This document shows positions 1 through 7,792 of a DNA stretch of 35,974 nucleotides, one piece after another. Origin of the DNA: Acinetobacter sp. HR7. Lineage in GTDB: Bacteria; Pseudomonadota; Gammaproteobacteria; Pseudomonadales; Moraxellaceae. Position 1 is the stretch's first letter. Every line of letters begins with the position of its first letter. The position numbers and the translations under genes are program-made. The notes under the pieces are model-generated. The model was not told where the DNA came from. It saw only the letters and a list, made by a program, of their open reading frames with translations, and ran no database searches. The DNA lies in the NCBI RefSeq assembly GCF_000773685.1, contig NZ_JPQO01000185.1, forward strand, positions 1-35,974. The letters are read 5' to 3'.

Positions 1-4
1 TGCG

Positions 5-52
5 AGTTGAAAAAGTCTAATGATTCTATGAATACACCTAACTTTTTCAACT
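5..52. repeat. 48-nt palindrome: 12-bp perfect inverted repeat with inner mini-stem
   Basis: AGTTGAAAAAGT at 5-16 is the exact reverse complement of ACTTTTTCAACT at 41-52. The 24-nt loop contains a second small palindrome (ATTC-TAT-GAAT), so the whole unit can fold as one hairpin. It supplies the stop codon that ends the truncated GT25 gene. It could be a MITE-like remnant, the end of a mobile element, or a terminator whose U-run lies in the stem arm. The sequence does not decide which. Confidence 0.6.
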
Positions 53-499
53 AACTACAAATGTGTCGCACTTGGGATTTGAATCTGCGTCTTTAATGTC
101 CCCACGCACTTTACGGCATTCCTTCATTTGAATACCGCCAATGCTAAATAAAAATTGAGGCGAAAGTTGCATTTGTTTTAATTGTTGTTCTAATAGATCA
201 GCAGAAAAATCATTTGGTAAAATTGCATCATCTTCTAAAATAAGTGCAAAATCTTCACTAGAATCAAGGAATTTCCTCATAGCTTCAAGATGAGAAAGCG
301 TACATCCAACCATACTTGGTGAAAGTGGTCGTGATCTTCCTTTTACCCCTAATTCAAAATATTCCTTCGCAGATAAATCACCACCTTTGACCCCTACTTT
401 TTCAAAAGTTAGATTATCTTTTTGAAAAAAAGGTTGGTTTAAAAACTTATTCAGCCTTGCTGAATTTTCTTCTTCAATACTGATGATGAAAGTTTTCAT
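47..499 (-). pseudogene. Glycosyltransferase family 25 (LOS biosynthesis), C-terminally truncated
   Basis: The visible protein is 150 residues from ATG at 499, which has AAGTGG about 8 nt upstream. An upstream in-frame TTG at 526 has no ribosome site and was rejected. N-terminal GT25 features are present: MKTFIISI at 1-8, GCTLSHLEAM at 65-74 and the nucleotide-sugar/metal motif EDD at 89-91 (LILEDDAI). GT25 enzymes are usually about 230-270 residues, so the C-terminal third or more is missing. Reading ends in FVVS-stop exactly where a 48-nt palindrome begins. GT25 members add sugars such as galactose to LOS core. I infer a decayed or IS-disrupted OC-locus gene, although a short functional form cannot be excluded. 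It is divergent from the gene at 561. Confidence 0.7.
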
Positions 500-560
500 A
501 AAATATACCACTTTTATCCCGTGCAAATCATATCTAATGTAGAATTAGATAGATAGTCTT

Positions 561-1463
561 ATGTCCACACCCTGCTTTATGATGCGTACAATTTTAAAGA
601 AATGGTATAAATTTCAACAAAACCAACAAGCCAAAAAATTTGATTCTCATTGGTACATGCGCTTTGGTTGGCTCAATCAAGCAATCAACAATCAAGAGCA
701 ACTACAATCTCTTTTTGAAATTCACTCACCTCGAAAATTTACCTTTGCAGACTGTTTCTATGCCAAAGAAAACAACCGACATTTTATCTTCTTCGAAGAA
801 GTTGATGATGTACATCCCGTTGGCTTTCTGTCTGTCATCGAAGTATTTAAAGATGGAAGCTATACAGAACCGAAAAACATTTTAAAACTCGATTATCATC
901 TTTCTTATCCATGTGTGTTTAAAATCGAAAATGATTGGTACATGATTCCTGAAACCAGCACCAATAAAACGATTGAATTATGGAAATGTACAAAGTTCCC
1001 ATTAAAATGGCAAAAACATTCCACTCTTTTTGAAAATATTGAAGCTGTTGATACCACGCCATTTCAGCATGAAGGGATGTGGTATTTATTTACATCTACA
1101 CGTCGAAACTGTAAAAAATTCGGGGATCGTTTAGATCTCTTCTACACCGAAGACATCTTAAATCCTGAATGGAAAGAACATCCTCAAAACCCTGTCTGCA
1201 AAGGTCACCAACAATTTAGAATGGCAGGAAAACCTTTTCTCTTTAACGGAAAACTTGTACGACCAAGCCAAGATTCACTAAAACGCTATGGTGGTAATAT
1301 CGAGTTAAAAGAAATTCTTGAACTCAGTCCAACTGCATACAAGGAACAACTTTTGGAAATCATCCTCCCTACATGGCATGATCAGGATGATGGCTGTCAT
1401 ACCATCAATGCAGAAAATGATTTTGTAGTACTCGATGCAATCCGCCTTTCACCCAAAAAATAA
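561..1463 (+). CDS. GINT1_N / glycosyl-hydrolase-43-like beta-propeller protein of the outer-core locus
   Basis: This 300-residue protein has no signal peptide. After a basic N-terminus (residues 8-30) it carries repeated short W/Y/F-rich strands: HFIFFEEVDD, WYMIPETS, LWKCTKFP, MWYLFTST and RMAGKPFLF. That pattern fits the five-bladed propeller found at the N-terminus of glucosamine inositolphosphorylceramide transferases and in GH43-like proteins. Acinetobacter OC loci carry a gene called ghy (glycosyl hydrolase-like), and this is probably its counterpart, from memory and not by alignment. It is the only plus-strand gene in the cluster and ends 4 nt from the convergent GT4 gene. The role is unproven: LOS sugar processing or transfer. 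ATG at 561 has a weak ribosome site, and the ATG pair at 579/582 is an alternative. Confidence 0.7.
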   Translation: MSTPCFMMRTILKKWYKFQQNQQAKKFDSHWYMRFGWLNQAINNQEQLQSLFEIHSPRKFTFADCFYAKENNRHFIFFEEVDDVHPVGFLSVIEVFKDGSYTEPKNILKLDYHLSYPCVFKIENDWYMIPETSTNKTIELWKCTKFPLKWQKHSTLFENIEAVDTTPFQHEGMWYLFTSTRRNCKKFGDRLDLFYTEDILNPEWKEHPQNPVCKGHQQFRMAGKPFLFNGKLVRPSQDSLKRYGGNIELKEILELSPTAYKEQLLEIILPTWHDQDDGCHTINAENDFVVLDAIRLSPKK

Positions 1464-1467
1464 GCTC

Positions 1468-2505
1468 TTACTTTGACAGCAAATGCTCATAAACCTTGAG
1501 TGTTTGCTGTGTCATCGCTTGAACAGTTAATTCAGCTTTAGCACGTGCAAATAATGGCCCAAGATCCGCCAAAGCTTGCACTGATAAAGCATTTTGAATG
1601 GCGTGTTGTAATTCTTTTGAGTTTCCAACTTCCGCAAGATAAGCTCTCGGTAGCCATTCAACTACCCCATTGACTTGTGTAGATGCCATGGTCTTATCTG
1701 CTTGTAGTGCTTCTACCATCACCAATGGGAACCCTTCACGATCCGAAGACAGCACCACAGCATCCGCTAGTTGAATTAAATCACGTGCATCTTTTCTAAA
1801 ACCAAGAAAAGCGACTTGGTTTTGCATGTGCTGTTGCTCCACTTGTGCTTCCAAACTTGCACGCAAGGAGCCATCTCCAACGATCCAAAGATTAGCATCT
1901 ACACCCTGCATTGCTTGCAACAACAAACTAATATTTTTTACAGGTTCTAAACGACCAATACACATCACTGTTTTTTTAGAAATATCCAATGTTTTGTGAT
2001 GTGCATAAATCTCTGATTGCAGTTGTTGCTTGTGTTCTAAGCTCAGTGCCGGTTGTGGATGAACTCCGTTATAAATCACATGTGTTTTATCTTGAGGAAT
2101 ACCTTGCGTTAATGCTCGGCTCACCGCAATGACAGCATCTCCTGCCGCATAAATTGCTTTATTTTTTTTGGTTCCATGCACCGTTGTTACATAGTGAATA
2201 GGCTTTAACAAAGAACGAATTTTACTGATTAATTCGGCGGCTTTACCTGCTTGTGCATGTACAATGTCTGGTTGAATCTGATTAATCAGCGTTTTTAATT
2301 GCCAAAGTAAAAAAATATTCCAACGACTACGCGCAAAATCCACAGCATGAAAATGCACACGTTCATGAAATTTATCTACGTAGCATGGATGCGCAATGAT
2401 GTGTACTTCATGTTGCAAAGACATTTCATTAGCCAAATTGAAGGTATGTTGCTCTAGACCACCCACACCTCCACTCGTCGCCAAAACTTGGACAATTCTC
2501 ATCAT
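1468..2505 (-). CDS. Glycosyltransferase family 4 (LOS core)
   Basis: This 345-residue protein has a GT-B fold. The N-terminal donor/acceptor loop GGVGGLEQH lies at 12-20. The C-terminal half begins near GRLEPVKN (184-191) and holds the EX7E motif, EGFPLVMVE (257-265), typical of retaining GT4 enzymes that bind nucleotide sugar. It should act on the cytosolic face of the inner membrane during LOS outer-core assembly. Its ATG overlaps the TGA of the upstream GT2 gene (ATGA), so translation is probably coupled. It is the last gene of the leftward operon. No terminator fits between it and the convergent gene, whose stop is 4 nt away. Sugar specificity cannot be read from sequence. Confidence 0.88.
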   Translation of the reverse strand: MMRIVQVLATSGGVGGLEQHTFNLANEMSLQHEVHIIAHPCYVDKFHERVHFHAVDFARSRWNIFLLWQLKTLINQIQPDIVHAQAGKAAELISKIRSLLKPIHYVTTVHGTKKNKAIYAAGDAVIAVSRALTQGIPQDKTHVIYNGVHPQPALSLEHKQQLQSEIYAHHKTLDISKKTVMCIGRLEPVKNISLLLQAMQGVDANLWIVGDGSLRASLEAQVEQQHMQNQVAFLGFRKDARDLIQLADAVVLSSDREGFPLVMVEALQADKTMASTQVNGVVEWLPRAYLAEVGNSKELQHAIQNALSVQALADLGPLFARAKAELTVQAMTQQTLKVYEHLLSK

Positions 2506-3269
2506 TTATCCTGTTCTTTTTTGGCATTTTGGTATTGTTCAAATAATTTAGCTTCTTTTAAAAAAGCATAAAATGCATTGATCATGCTGTTTACAAAGCC
2601 ACGCCAGCCATTCAAGCAACTACGGCGGATAAAATAAGATTTTAAGAAGGTTACAGGCATAACCAAACTCAATTTTAATAAGCTTGGCTTTTTGCCTTTT
2701 TGAAATTTTTCAGCAGCTTTTAAATTGGAATATTGGTTATTTTTTTCAACTTTGACAAAAATGCTCGATTCGCCATAGTGATAAATATCACCTTCTGCAC
2801 GAACACTTTGCCCATCAATAATCACATTCTCATGGACTTTATTTTCTAAATCATAATGCCCTTTCGACTTTCGAAAAAAACGTACTTTGGCATGCTTTTT
2901 CGTATGCTTACTGTTAGGCACACCTAAAAACACATCATTAATCGGAGTAATAAGCGCATCTATTTGATCTGCTTTAATGGTCTGTTCTATCTCAGCTTTT
3001 AATTCGGGCGACAAAACTTCATCGCCATCTAAATTCAATACCCAATCTTGATGACATTGCGACAATGCAAGGCTTTTCTGAGCCGCATAACCTAGCCAGT
3101 CTTGATGTGCAATGCGTGTATTTGAGAATGATTTAGCGATTGCATAAGTATCATCTGTACTACCCGAATCAAGAATCACCACCTCAGTAAAGTCTTTGAC
3201 ACTTTCAAGTGTATCCTGTAACCACGCACCACAATTAAGCGTCACAATATAAACACTGCAAGGAATCAT
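2502..3269 (-). CDS. Glycosyltransferase family 2, WaaE/LgtF-like
   Basis: This 255-residue protein has a GT-A fold. It starts with the family 2 strand SVYIVTLN, then DSGSTDD at 34-40 (nucleotide binding) and the metal-binding DGDE at 81-84 (LNLDGDEVL). The later KVRFFRKSKGHYDL and the HEN motif in KVHENVII are typical of WaaE/KdtX/LgtF beta-glucosyltransferases, which add glucose to the LPS inner core. The C-terminus is rich in Lys/Arg and aromatic residues (about 190-255), suiting peripheral membrane contact. Its start overlaps the deacetylase stop as ATGA, and its stop overlaps the GT4 start the same way. Exact sugar and linkage are inferred from similarity only. Confidence 0.88.
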   Translation of the reverse strand: MIPCSVYIVTLNCGAWLQDTLESVKDFTEVVILDSGSTDDTYAIAKSFSNTRIAHQDWLGYAAQKSLALSQCHQDWVLNLDGDEVLSPELKAEIEQTIKADQIDALITPINDVFLGVPNSKHTKKHAKVRFFRKSKGHYDLENKVHENVIIDGQSVRAEGDIYHYGESSIFVKVEKNNQYSNLKAAEKFQKGKKPSLLKLSLVMPVTFLKSYFIRRSCLNGWRGFVNSMINAFYAFLKEAKLFEQYQNAKKEQDK

Positions 3270-4018
3270 AATTTATAGCGTCCTTTGGCTAAAGCGATAC
3301 GCATTTGTAAGGCATTCATCGCCCCATGTGTACTTACGCGTGGAATATTAAATTGGTTATCAATTGTATAGGCTTCGACTTTCTTGCGTGTGGATACTGC
3401 ATTTTTAAAGCCTATGTCTTTTGCCATTTGTTGGTGCCTTTCATTAAAACGCCCAAATGGATAGGCAAAACTTGGGCATTTCCCAACCAGTGCTTCCACA
3501 TCTAGTTTCGATGCTTGCATTTCTGCAAAGGCATCTTCATCTGTGAGTTTTAATAAATTCACGTGATGTTGGGTATGTGCGCCAAATTCAATCACACCTG
3601 AATTCGCCATTTCCTGAATCTGTTCAGAATTTAATTTTTCAATACCTTCAATTTGCGTTGCAAGATAAATGGTTGCTTTGGCATTATATTTTTTGAGTAA
3701 TGGATATGCATATTGATAGTTATCTAGAAAGCCATCATCAAAAGATAATGCAAAGACATTATTTTGACCTTGGTACTGATCTAATTCAGATACAAAACAA
3801 AAAATTGCTTTTTTCTTCACCAAATACTGCAAAAGTTGTTCAAATTTTGCAGGCGGCATATTCATACCGGACGCATCTGCATGAGGGGTAACCTGATGCA
3901 ACATCACGACACGTGGTAAATTAGCACTGCGAAACGGCAGCCAAAAAGTATAATTACCCAATAGATAAAGTATGGCAGCAAAGAGAACCAAACCCACCAA
4001 AATGTATAGTATCCACAT
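3266..4018 (-). CDS. Polysaccharide deacetylase (CE4 / NodB domain), membrane anchored
   Basis: This 250-residue protein begins with one hydrophobic segment (residues 2-26) followed by a NodB-type domain. Visible CE4 motifs are ALSFDDGFLDN (the DD pair binds metal and acts as base), GAHTQHHVNLL (HxxxH metal ligands) and AYPFGRFNE (motif 3). CE4 enzymes remove N-acetyl groups from GlcNAc-type sugars. In Acinetobacter OC loci a deacetylase named pda is typical and is thought to expose a free amine on a core hexosamine, so I infer that role here. Its ATG overlaps the upstream CgeB-like stop by one base (TAATG). Whether the catalytic domain faces cytoplasm or periplasm is unclear from the flanking charges. 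Confidence 0.88.
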   Translation of the reverse strand: MWILYILVGLVLFAAILYLLGNYTFWLPFRSANLPRVVMLHQVTPHADASGMNMPPAKFEQLLQYLVKKKAIFCFVSELDQYQGQNNVFALSFDDGFLDNYQYAYPLLKKYNAKATIYLATQIEGIEKLNSEQIQEMANSGVIEFGAHTQHHVNLLKLTDEDAFAEMQASKLDVEALVGKCPSFAYPFGRFNERHQQMAKDIGFKNAVSTRKKVEAYTIDNQFNIPRVSTHGAMNALQMRIALAKGRYKL

Positions 4019-5046
4019 TAAGCATATACCTCATGTGACCATTCATAGTTATCAGATAATGGCTGATCAAAAGTGACTTCAATCATAAACTGCGTAATTC
4101 TCTTTGCGTTATAATTGTTACGGGTCTTATTCCAACCCGCTGTAGCAATCATTTTAGCTTGTTCAGGATGATCAGCATAATATTTAATTTTAGCCGCGAG
4201 ATCATTTTGATCTTCAAAGTAAACAATCTCATTTTCAGTATAGAGTTTTTCAAACCCAGGTATCCGCGGACTAAAGGTAAGCAAGCCATTTCCTGTAAGC
4301 TGGACAATCCGGTCAGAGCTATATAAAGTCACATCATTTCTGCGTGAATAGTTCAACCCCATTCGCGATTCAGATAAGACTTTATAATACCCTTTGCCAT
4401 AAACACCTGGTTGTTCAAAACAACCATAATATTGATAGTGCACCTGATTTTTCTTTAGCGTATCGGCTAAATCTGTTAAAAACTTCTCGCGCACAGGTTC
4501 TTTATACACCACGCCACAGAAAATGAATTCCTTATCCGCTGTGTTAGATTCAAATTGTTTTAACACCTCGACATTACGATGTCCAATATTTGGCATATAG
4601 GCCACTTTTAGATGGGGCAGCTTTAATTTTTGCAGGTATTCACCACCCGTTGTACAGAAAATAGCATCTAAATATGGAGAAAAATTACGTATAAAGCCTA
4701 ACTTCTGCTCCAGATAAAGTGGATCCACATACCAAAATGCAATCTTTGTTCTGGGGAATTGTTGTTTGATTTCTTTAAGAACATGAGGACTCATCAAGTC
4801 GCTATGCCCGACTAAGACCATATCGGGCTCGATGTTATTCACAATCTTAAGTATTTCTTTATTTGCCCAATTTGCACCTAATTTTTTAGTTTTTAAAATG
4901 GTACCCATACGAGCCATATCACGAAAGCTAAAGTCATAAACAAAGTGTCCATTTTCAATCAGTCCTGCGGAAATTTTCCGGTCAGTACAATAAAAATGTG
5001 CACCCTGTTTATTAAATCCAAAATTCGCGATATGTAAAATTTTCAT
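4018..5046 (-). CDS. CgeB-like glycosyltransferase (GT-B, Glyco_trans_1_2 C-terminal domain)
   Basis: This 342-residue protein starts MKILHIANFGFN, a GT-B Rossmann opening. The second half has the CgeB/spore-maturation-like signature: GLNYSRRNDV, SDRIVQLTGNGLLTFSPR, then YFEDQNDLAAKIKYYADHPE and a C-terminal GWNKTRNNYNAKRI helix. Members of this group are found in many surface-polysaccharide clusters and are presumed glycosyltransferases; few are characterised. It starts 12 nt after the ELM1-like stop and ends overlapping the deacetylase start, so it is co-transcribed. The Shine-Dalgarno is weak (AGAG). Donor and acceptor are unknown. Confidence 0.82.
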   Translation of the reverse strand: MKILHIANFGFNKQGAHFYCTDRKISAGLIENGHFVYDFSFRDMARMGTILKTKKLGANWANKEILKIVNNIEPDMVLVGHSDLMSPHVLKEIKQQFPRTKIAFWYVDPLYLEQKLGFIRNFSPYLDAIFCTTGGEYLQKLKLPHLKVAYMPNIGHRNVEVLKQFESNTADKEFIFCGVVYKEPVREKFLTDLADTLKKNQVHYQYYGCFEQPGVYGKGYYKVLSESRMGLNYSRRNDVTLYSSDRIVQLTGNGLLTFSPRIPGFEKLYTENEIVYFEDQNDLAAKIKYYADHPEQAKMIATAGWNKTRNNYNAKRITQFMIEVTFDQPLSDNYEWSHEVYA

Positions 5047-5058
5047 ATAAAAACAACT

Positions 5059-5937
5059 CTATGTTTTCAATAATAATTGAGCAACTCGTGTTGCTTCATT
5101 TAAAGATAGATTCAGTAAACCTAAGACTTGTTGTTCGGTACACTGTTCAATCAACTGATCTAGCAAATGCGTAATTCTATCATCTTTCACCCGATCAATC
5201 TCAATCACGCCCACCTTACATCCTGCGGTTAAAGCTTCATAAATCATCGAGACACTATCTTCTGTCACCCAAACCACTTCGGCTTTCTGCATTTCTTCAA
5301 AAATCCAGCCTTGTGGTGTTTCTTCAACTGGAAAAATTTGAAGTGCTGATGAAAATGGTGCTTCTTTTAAGGTAGGCAAAAATTCAGATGGGGTTCGACG
5401 TGAAGTTGTTAAGACAATATCTGCATCATGGTTATTTTCGACAATCTGCTGAATTGCAGATAAAACTTTCTGCTCATTCCATTGATGGCGTTTAGATGAA
5501 CCACCTAGTGCAATCAAAATACGTTTTTTCTGATGTCGTCTTTCATTTATAATGGGATTCAAAGCACCTTGGGTCAAAATTACATTGCATTTTTCAGGTA
5601 CACCATCATGTGCAGGAATAATGACATGATTAAACCAAGCAAAAGGCAAATTGGGCTTCATCAAAATTACAGTTTTCGCTTCTGGAAAAACTTTGCCTAA
5701 AAGCAAAACACGAAGCTGAGTATGACTCCCTACACCAAATATGTAATCAGGTGTATTCTTTATAGCTATATGCTGATTTTTTCCAAACGAGAAAAAAAGT
5801 CTGACTACTGGAAGCTTTTCAAGAGAAACTTCTTCAAAGGTCACATTAGTTTCGGATTGCCTTTGCATGGCTTTATACAAACCCAAAGCCTGCGATCGGT
5901 GCCCTGCTTTTCCATCACTAATATAAACGATATGCAT
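5059..5937 (-). CDS. ELM1-like (mitochondrial-fission ELM1 family) protein, probable glycosyltransferase
   Basis: This 292-residue protein shows the ELM1/DUF1022 pattern: an N-terminal SDGKAGHRSQALGL (7-20), a central ALGGSSKRHQW and a C-terminal VTEDSVSMIYEAL. The name comes from a plant protein tied to mitochondrial fission. Bacterial members have a GT-B-like outline with an E/S-rich nucleotide-sugar site and often sit in LPS clusters, so a glycosyltransferase role is the better guess. ATG at 5937 is supported by GGAG 8 nt upstream. It begins 23 nt after the GT-D gene stop and is followed by the CgeB-like gene after 12 nt. No membrane segment is evident. Confidence 0.8.
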   Translation of the reverse strand: MHIVYISDGKAGHRSQALGLYKAMQRQSETNVTFEEVSLEKLPVVRLFFSFGKNQHIAIKNTPDYIFGVGSHTQLRVLLLGKVFPEAKTVILMKPNLPFAWFNHVIIPAHDGVPEKCNVILTQGALNPIINERRHQKKRILIALGGSSKRHQWNEQKVLSAIQQIVENNHDADIVLTTSRRTPSEFLPTLKEAPFSSALQIFPVEETPQGWIFEEMQKAEVVWVTEDSVSMIYEALTAGCKVGVIEIDRVKDDRITHLLDQLIEQCTEQQVLGLLNLSLNEATRVAQLLLKT

Positions 5938-5960
5938 TGAAGCTTCTCCAATAGAATATT

Positions 5961-6746
5961 TTATTGGAAGTATACTGATTCCATTTGAATAGCTTCATCA
6001 TATGAGCTTGTGATGTGGCCTATATCTAGCGCCTGATACCCCATATCCGAAAACCGTTTTGCCAAGACTGTACCTGTAGGTCCAAGTGCAATTAAAATCA
6101 AAGTGTTTTTGTCTGTTACCTTCTGAACATTATTGACCACTCTACTAACATCTGAATATGCATTTTTTGCAACAGAGTAAATCACTTGTCTTTCTGAGGC
6201 ATTATCAAATAGGTGATGTTCTAAATTCAATCGTGATCCTTCGCCTGTAATTAAAATAATTTTTTTATGATTCCAAATTGACTTCCACATTTCAATGGCT
6301 TTGTCAGGATACATAATAAAAAAATCTGGGCGCGTCACCATTGAATGACCATAATGACGGTTAAAATTAAGTTTATTTTTTAAATCATTCCACCGCACAT
6401 ACCAAAACTTTAGCCACCAATTTTTTTCATAGTCATTACATGCCTTTAATATTGTTGGTAAACAAACCAATAAACTCTCATCATCGTTTCTTAAAATATT
6501 TACTAGTTCAGCAGCTAATTCTGGATCCGCTTTTTGAAAATCAATATCGTCACCATCGATTAGAGTAATTTCACCATCACCAAAACGTGCTAAAGATTTG
6601 CCTTTTTCAACCTGCTCTAGCGTTTCTATCATGCTATATAACAATTGATCTTCAAAATCTTGTAAATCTTTTTTATTTTCAGATAGCCAACGTTTTTTGT
6701 TGAATTTGAACATCCTTTTTTTCATACGTAGATTAAACCTACGCAT
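5961..6746 (-). CDS. GT-D fold glycosyltransferase (DUF1792-like)
   Basis: This protein of about 261 residues is the first gene of the leftward OC operon. The diagnostic element is ARFGDGE (about residues 53-59), followed later by FDNASERQVIY and GPTGTVLAKRFSDMGYQALDIGH. These match the GT-D domain first described in streptococcal serine-rich-repeat glycoprotein glycosyltransferases and common in surface-polysaccharide loci; the DGE acidic residues bind metal and UDP-sugar. The N-terminus is very basic (MRRFNLRMKKRMFKFNKKR), fitting membrane association. The start is uncertain: ATG at 6746 is used here, GTG at 6761 has AGG upstream, and ATG at 6725 is also possible. The ilvE terminator lies just upstream, so the operon probably has its own promoter in 6747-6800. 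Confidence 0.78.
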   Translation of the reverse strand: MRRFNLRMKKRMFKFNKKRWLSENKKDLQDFEDQLLYSMIETLEQVEKGKSLARFGDGEITLIDGDDIDFQKADPELAAELVNILRNDDESLLVCLPTILKACNDYEKNWWLKFWYVRWNDLKNKLNFNRHYGHSMVTRPDFFIMYPDKAIEMWKSIWNHKKIILITGEGSRLNLEHHLFDNASERQVIYSVAKNAYSDVSRVVNNVQKVTDKNTLILIALGPTGTVLAKRFSDMGYQALDIGHITSSYDEAIQMESVYFQ

Positions 6747-6794
6747 AGCTGACTTAAACACTATTAAATACCTATAAAAAGTTTCATTTTATAC

Positions 6795-6820
6795 AAAAAA
6801 GGCGAAACACATGTTTCGCC
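6795..6820 (-). terminator. Rho-independent terminator of ilvE
   Basis: GGCGAAAC (6801-6808) and GTTTCGCC (6813-6820) form a GC-rich hairpin with a 4-nt loop. On the minus strand it is followed by six T residues (6795-6800). It lies 21 nt past the ilvE stop and separates ilvE from the OC operon. On the plus strand only a short T-run follows. Confidence 0.88.
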
Positions 6821-6841
6821 TTTCATCTTAACCGATTTGAC

Positions 6842-7768
6842 TTATTTTACGTAAGTTAACCAGTGTGCATATTTAGGGTCTTTACCCTGAACTGCATCAA
6901 AATAAGCTTTCTGGATTTGAGTGGTGATTGGACCACGTACACCTTCGCCAATTTGACGGTCATCGTATTCACAGATTGGCGTCACTTCTGCAGCAGTACC
7001 TGTAAAGAATGCTTCATCCGCAATGTAGAATTCATCACGAGTAATACGGCGTTCAACCACTTCATAACCAAGGTTTTTAGCAATGGTAATAATTGATTGA
7101 CGAGTAATACCGTCCAGTGCACCACCCGCAATATCAGGAGTATGAATCACACCATCACGTACCAAGAATACGTTTTCACCAGAACCTTGGCACACATAAC
7201 CTTGTGGATCTAGCAGCATTGCTTCGTCATAACCCGCCTGTGCTACTTCTTGGTGTGCCAAAATAGATAGTGTGTAGTTACCAGAAGCTTTGGCTTTACA
7301 CATAGTCACGTTTGGATGGTGATGCGTAAATGATGAAGTTTTTACGCGAATACCTTTCGCCATCGCATCTTCACCCAGGTAAGCACCCCAGCTCCATGCA
7401 GCAACCACTGCATGAATGGTATTATCAGTTGCAGCAATACCCAATTTTTCAGAACCAATAAAAATAATTGGACGGATATAGCAAGATGCTAACTTGTTTT
7501 CACGAACGACATCAATTTGAGCTTGTTCTAATGCTGCATGATCAAATGGAACTTTCATTTGATAAATCTTTGCAGAATTAAGTAAACGTTTGGTGTGTTC
7601 TTTCAGACGAAAAATAGCCGTGCCATTCGGGGTTTCATAAGCACGGACACCCTCGAACACGCCCATGCTGTAGTGCAAGGTATGTGTTAATACGTGAGTT
7701 TTCGCCTCACGCCAGTCTACGAGTTGTCCGTCTTGCCAAATGAAACCATCACGATCAGCCAAATTCAT
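6842..7768 (-). CDS. ilvE: Branched-chain amino acid aminotransferase
   Basis: This 308-residue protein is a class IV PLP aminotransferase, catalysing the last step of Leu, Ile and Val synthesis (2-oxo acid plus glutamate). It starts with the typical DRDGFIWQDGQLVDWREA. It then shows HYSMGVFEGVRAYET, the substrate loop RPIIFIGSEKLG, the catalytic lysine region TMCKAKASGNY, and the PLP-phosphate segment GSGENVFLVRDG followed by LDGITRQSI. Length is normal (E. coli IlvE 309). ATG at 7768 has GGAG 8 nt upstream. It lies 24 nt after glnE on the same strand and has its own terminator. In Acinetobacter this gene borders the OC locus, which matches the neighbouring sugar genes here. Confidence 0.97.
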   Translation of the reverse strand: MNLADRDGFIWQDGQLVDWREAKTHVLTHTLHYSMGVFEGVRAYETPNGTAIFRLKEHTKRLLNSAKIYQMKVPFDHAALEQAQIDVVRENKLASCYIRPIIFIGSEKLGIAATDNTIHAVVAAWSWGAYLGEDAMAKGIRVKTSSFTHHHPNVTMCKAKASGNYTLSILAHQEVAQAGYDEAMLLDPQGYVCQGSGENVFLVRDGVIHTPDIAGGALDGITRQSIITIAKNLGYEVVERRITRDEFYIADEAFFTGTAAEVTPICEYDDRQIGEGVRGPITTQIQKAYFDAVQGKDPKYAHWLTYVK

Positions 7769-7792
7769 GCCACAAACTCCAATTTTTCACAA

